Of a DNA stretch of 64,000 bases, positions 61,459 to 64,000 are shown piece after piece. Numbering within the stretch: position 1 is the stretch's first letter; every line of letters starts with the position of its first letter. Under the pieces are notes generated by a model. That model was not told the origin of the DNA. It saw only the letters and a list, made by a program, of their open reading frames with translations, and made no database searches. The DNA is from Bacillota bacterium (GTDB taxonomy: Bacteria; Bacillota; Clostridia; Christensenellales; UMGS416). The stretch covers positions 62,001-126,000 of the forward strand of contig JAEYRH010000006.1 in the NCBI GenBank assembly GCA_023435705.1. Direction: 5' to 3'. The position numbers were made by a program, and so were the translations under genes.

Positions 61459-61653
61459 GCCGAAAGCCGATTCATTCGGCTGAGGCAACCGATGGTTGAG
61501 TTAAGGCATTGCTACACCTGCCCGAAGGCGTGCCAGTTCCTAGGTGTGTTTCGTGGAACAATACCAAGAACCTGCCCGGCGACATGCGCGGCGGGCAGGT
61601 AAATGACATTCAGAGCGTGATAGATCGCCGAGGTGCGCCAGCACCGAAGGCGA
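61459..61653 (+). repeat. Three-hairpin intergenic element, copy B
   Basis: Hairpin 1 (61459-61486): GCC/GGC outer, GCCGA/TCGGC inner, loop TTCAT. Hairpin 2 (61570-61600): ACCTGCCC/GGGCAGGT around GGCGACATGCGCGG. Hairpin 3 (61625-61653): TCGCC, GA, GGTGC, GCCA, GCACC, GAA, GGCGA. Compared with copy A, hairpin 2 has three compensatory base-pair changes. Hairpin 3 ends 4 bases beyond the typA stop. A TATAAT (61447-61452) precedes hairpin 1 on the plus strand. Confidence 0.75.
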
Positions 61654-61657
61654 AATG

Positions 61658-63493
61658 CTATTGTTGTTGGGCTGCCTTCTTCTGCCCATTGAGGCGCATG
61701 CGCATCGTGTGGTCCAGCACACGCTTTCTGAGGCGTGTTGTCACTGGCGTTACTTCCAGCAGCTCATCGTCGGAGAGGAACTCCAGTGACTCCTCCAGGC
61801 TCAGGTGCCGGGGTGGTGTGAGCCGAAGCGCGTCATCGGAACCGGCGGCGCGGATGTTGGTCACATGCTTCTTCTTGCACACATTCACCACAATGTCCTC
61901 GGTCTTGGGGCTCAAGCCCACGATCATACCGGGATAGACCGGAGTGTTGGGGTCGATGAACATCATGCCCCTGTCCTGCGAGTTGAAGATGCCGTATGTC
62001 GTGGCCTCGCCGGCTTCAAAGGCGATCAAAGAACCGGACTGCCGCTTGGGGATCTCGCCCTTCACCGGCTCATAGGAGTGGAAGATGGCATTGAGGATGC
62101 CCTCGCCCTTGGTGTCGGTCATGAAGTCGCTGCGGTAGCCAAACAGGCCCCGGCTGGGGATGTGGAACTCCAAACGCATGCGCTCACCCTGTGGGTTCAT
62201 GTGCTGGAGCTCGCCTTTGCGCGCGCCCATCTTTTCCATCACCACGCCCACGCTTTCCTGTGGCACATCAATGACCAGACGCTCGATGGGTTCGCAGAGC
62301 TCGTCATTGATGGTGCGGTATAGCACGCGGGGTGTGCTCACTTGAAATTCATAGCCCTCCCGGCGCATTGTCTCGATGAGGATGGAGAGGTGCATTTCGC
62401 CCCTGCCCATCACGCGGAAGGCTTCGGTTGTTTCCGTTTCCTCCACTCGAAGCGACACGTCTTTCAGCAGCTCACGGAACAGTCTGGCCCTTAGGTGCCT
62501 CGTTGTCACGTACTTGCCCTCGCGGCCTGCGAAGGGGGAGTCGTTGACTGAAAACGTCATCTCAACTGTGGGCTCGCTGATCTTTACGAAGGGCAGCGCC
62601 TCCACATTCAATGGGTCGGAGATTGTGTCGCCGATGGTCACGCCCTCAATGCCGGATATGCACACGATGTCGCCCACCTGGGCTTGCTCCACCGGTGTGC
62701 GCTTCAAGCCCTCGAATTGATACATGTTGGTGATCTTGGCTTTATAAGGATCTTTTGAGTGGTGGAAGTTGCTCACGGCCACTTCCTGGCCCACTGCGAT
62801 GGCACCACGCTCGATGCGCCCGATGGCAATACGGCCCACATAATCATTGTAGTCTATGCTGGATACCAGCATTTGCAATGGTTCTGTTTCCGGGCCTTCC
62901 GGCGCTGGAATGTAATTCAGTATCGTATCAAACAACGGCAGCAAATTACCGCCGGGCACATTGGGCGACAGGGAAGCCACGCCCTTGCGGGCAGAGCAAT
63001 AGATGATGGGGCTGTCCAGCTGTTCGCTGTTGGCGTCCAGCTCCAGCAGCAGCTCCAGCACCTCGTCGCCAACCTCGTTGAGGCGCGCGTCCTCACGGTC
63101 AATCTTGTTGATCACGATGATCACGCGGTGGTTAAGCTCCAGCGCCTTTTGCAGCACAAACCGTGTCTGCGGCATGGGGCCTTCAAAGGCGTCCACCAGC
63201 AGCAGCACTCCGTTGACCATTTTGAGCACGCGCTCCACCTCGCCGCCGAAGTCGGCATGGCCAGGAGTGTCTACAATGTTGATTTTCACACCACCGTAGT
63301 GGATCGATGTGTTTTTGGCCAGGATCGTGATGCCGCGCTCCCGCTCCAGGTCATTGCTGTCCATCACGCGCTCTGCGACCACCTGGTTTTCGCGGAAAGC
63401 GCCGCCCTGCTTGAGCATTTCGTCTACCAGTGTGGTTTTGCCGTGGTCGACGTGGGCGATGATGGCTACGTTTCTGATGTCTTGCCGGATCAA
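61658..63493 (-). CDS. typA: Ribosome-associated GTPase TypA/BipA
   Basis: A 611-residue translational GTPase with the G1 motif AHVDHGKTT, G3 DTPGHADF, G4 NKIDRED and G5 CSARKG, EF-G-like domains II, III and V, and the BipA C-terminal domain (GLFGYRSDFMTDTKGEG). It assists ribosome assembly and stress adaptation. TTG start (63493) with AGGAGG 8 bases upstream. Convergent with element copy B. Confidence 0.96.
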   Translation of the reverse strand: MIRQDIRNVAIIAHVDHGKTTLVDEMLKQGGAFRENQVVAERVMDSNDLERERGITILAKNTSIHYGGVKINIVDTPGHADFGGEVERVLKMVNGVLLLVDAFEGPMPQTRFVLQKALELNHRVIIVINKIDREDARLNEVGDEVLELLLELDANSEQLDSPIIYCSARKGVASLSPNVPGGNLLPLFDTILNYIPAPEGPETEPLQMLVSSIDYNDYVGRIAIGRIERGAIAVGQEVAVSNFHHSKDPYKAKITNMYQFEGLKRTPVEQAQVGDIVCISGIEGVTIGDTISDPLNVEALPFVKISEPTVEMTFSVNDSPFAGREGKYVTTRHLRARLFRELLKDVSLRVEETETTEAFRVMGRGEMHLSILIETMRREGYEFQVSTPRVLYRTINDELCEPIERLVIDVPQESVGVVMEKMGARKGELQHMNPQGERMRLEFHIPSRGLFGYRSDFMTDTKGEGILNAIFHSYEPVKGEIPKRQSGSLIAFEAGEATTYGIFNSQDRGMMFIDPNTPVYPGMIVGLSPKTEDIVVNVCKKKHVTNIRAAGSDDALRLTPPRHLSLEESLEFLSDDELLEVTPVTTRLRKRVLDHTMRMRLNGQKKAAQQQ

Positions 63494-63539
63494 AGGGAAT
63501 TCCTCCTGAGTATAATCTCTTCACAATTCATGACAAATT

Positions 63540-63568
63540 ATTATACTGCACGGAGATAAAGCTGTCAT
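63540..63568 (-). promoter_or_regulatory. typA promoter
   Basis: On the minus strand ATGACA (63568-63563), 17 bases, TATAAT (63545-63540). An alternative, TTGTCA-N16-TATACT (63536-63509), lies nearer the start but leaves little leader. Confidence 0.65.
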
Positions 63569-63642
63569 TAAAAATTTATATTATAAAGTGAAATGGTGAT
63601 TTGCTTCCATTTGAAAAACCATGCCCTGAGTCAGAGGCATGA

Positions 63643-63837
63643 TGTCCGGGCATGCTGTTTGACGAAACGTTTGTTGCCAAAGCCCGCGAAGAGGGTATTC
63701 ACATTGCCTCGGTGGAGCAATATGCCATCGATCAGGGGAGCCATCTGGATAACCTGGTGCCGGGCTATAGGCATTTGGAAGAGGGGATGATTGTAGAGGG
63801 GGTGGATAAGTTAAGCGGGTTCATCGCGTCATACGAA
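63643..63837 (+). pseudogene. Remnant of a MocR-type (GntR/aminotransferase) regulator C-terminus
   Basis: In the frame opening after the TGA at 63640, FVAKAREEGIHIASVEQYAI, then VPGYRHLEEGMIVEGVDKLSGFI, resemble the last 60 residues of MocR-family aminotransferase-like domains. The large preceding part is absent (typA lies 150 bases upstream) and no stop follows for the rest of the window, so this is a decayed fragment. An ATG at 63652 exists but lacks a ribosome site. Confidence 0.55.
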
Positions 63838-63839
63838 AG

Positions 63840-63864
63840 CAAAACCCACCGGCTGAACCGGTGG
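63840..63864 (-). terminator. Terminator of the VOC gene
   Basis: CCACCGG/CCGGTGG stem (63846-63864) with a five-base loop, followed on the minus strand by GTTTTGCTTT. It lies 40 bases after the VOC stop. Confidence 0.7.
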
Positions 63865-63903
63865 CTTGAAACACAGTATGTTTTTGTTTGCAGGCTTTGG
63901 TTT

Positions 63904-64000
63904 TTATTCCGCAACAGACAAACAAAACGGATGCCCGTCTGGATCAAACATGACGGTGGAAGTCTCAAAATACTGCACGTCAGCCTTTCTTGCGCCGCAT
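63904..64000 (-). CDS. VOC (glyoxalase-fold) protein, C-terminal end only
   Basis: The minus-strand frame entering from the window edge encodes ADVQYFETSTVMFDPDGHPFCL followed by SVAE and a TAA (63906-63904). The MFDPDGHPFCL ending is typical of VOC-fold proteins (compare the common VMLDPxGNPFCL). About 32 residues are visible; the start lies beyond 64000. Confidence 0.7.
   Translation of the reverse strand, partial: CGARKADVQYFETSTVMFDPDGHPFCLSVAE

Overview
The window is a high-GC (roughly 58 %, estimated by eye) chromosomal segment of an anaerobic, flagellated member of the Firmicutes, most likely class Clostridia. The pointers are a T-box leader in front of metG, the flgM-flgN-flgK-flgL-DUF6470-fliW-csrA order, an mreBCD-mrdA-minD-rodA operon, a DUF4321 protein, DUF5685, and a double acyl-CoA dehydratase activase. 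A closer taxonomic placement is not possible from the sequence alone. No complete insertion sequence, prophage or CRISPR array is visible.

Layout. 1-4.9 kb: the end of a thioredoxin reductase, a secreted cyclophilin, dxs-tlyA, and a DUF559 gene interrupted by one in-frame stop. 4.9-11.3 kb: a GPH sugar transporter, a terminated structured-RNA candidate before an acetyltransferase, then T-box-metG-tatD-TatD-linked radical SAM. 11.3-18.6 kb: an ECF sigma factor with a large membrane anti-sigma-like partner, a histidine phosphatase, a Gfo/Idh/MocA oxidoreductase, an aldo/keto-reductase-fold protein with altered catalytic residues, and a serine hydrolase. 19.0-27.7 kb: rpsU, then a late flagellar block from a sigma-28-type promoter to flagellin, which has its own sigma-28-type promoter and a leader with two likely CsrA sites. 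28-33.5 kb: a PadR/HAAS/DUF4097 operon, tRNA-Val(GAC) and two DUF2927 lipoproteins. 33.6-41.7 kb: the cell-shape operon DUF4321-maf-mreB-mreC-mreD-mrdA-minD-rodA, with minD lacking minC and minE. 41.7-52.7 kb: a lipid kinase, DUF5685 and J-domain proteins, an acyltransferase, a two-component system, an MBL hydrolase, comEC and holA. 52.7-64 kb: the 1431-residue double activase, a cysteine-cluster protein, a DNA methyltransferase relative that has lost its DPPY motif, a QueG-like ferredoxin protein, a CGNR regulator, a VOC protein, RimJ-like GNAT, typA, a MocR gene remnant and the end of another VOC gene.

The most unusual structure is non-coding. Three intergenic copies (16870-17078, 61459-61653, and 27658-27847 on the minus strand) share a roughly 190-210 bp architecture of three hairpins. 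The loops are conserved while the stems change by compensatory substitutions. In each copy hairpin 3 lies next to the 3' end of a neighbouring gene. A lone hairpin-3-like structure precedes flgL. A second family of palindromes (ends AATCCC and GGGATT) sits behind several genes. These elements, the 6483-6683 RNA candidate, the catalytically altered methyltransferase and the DUF559 gene with a point stop are the parts most worth checking.
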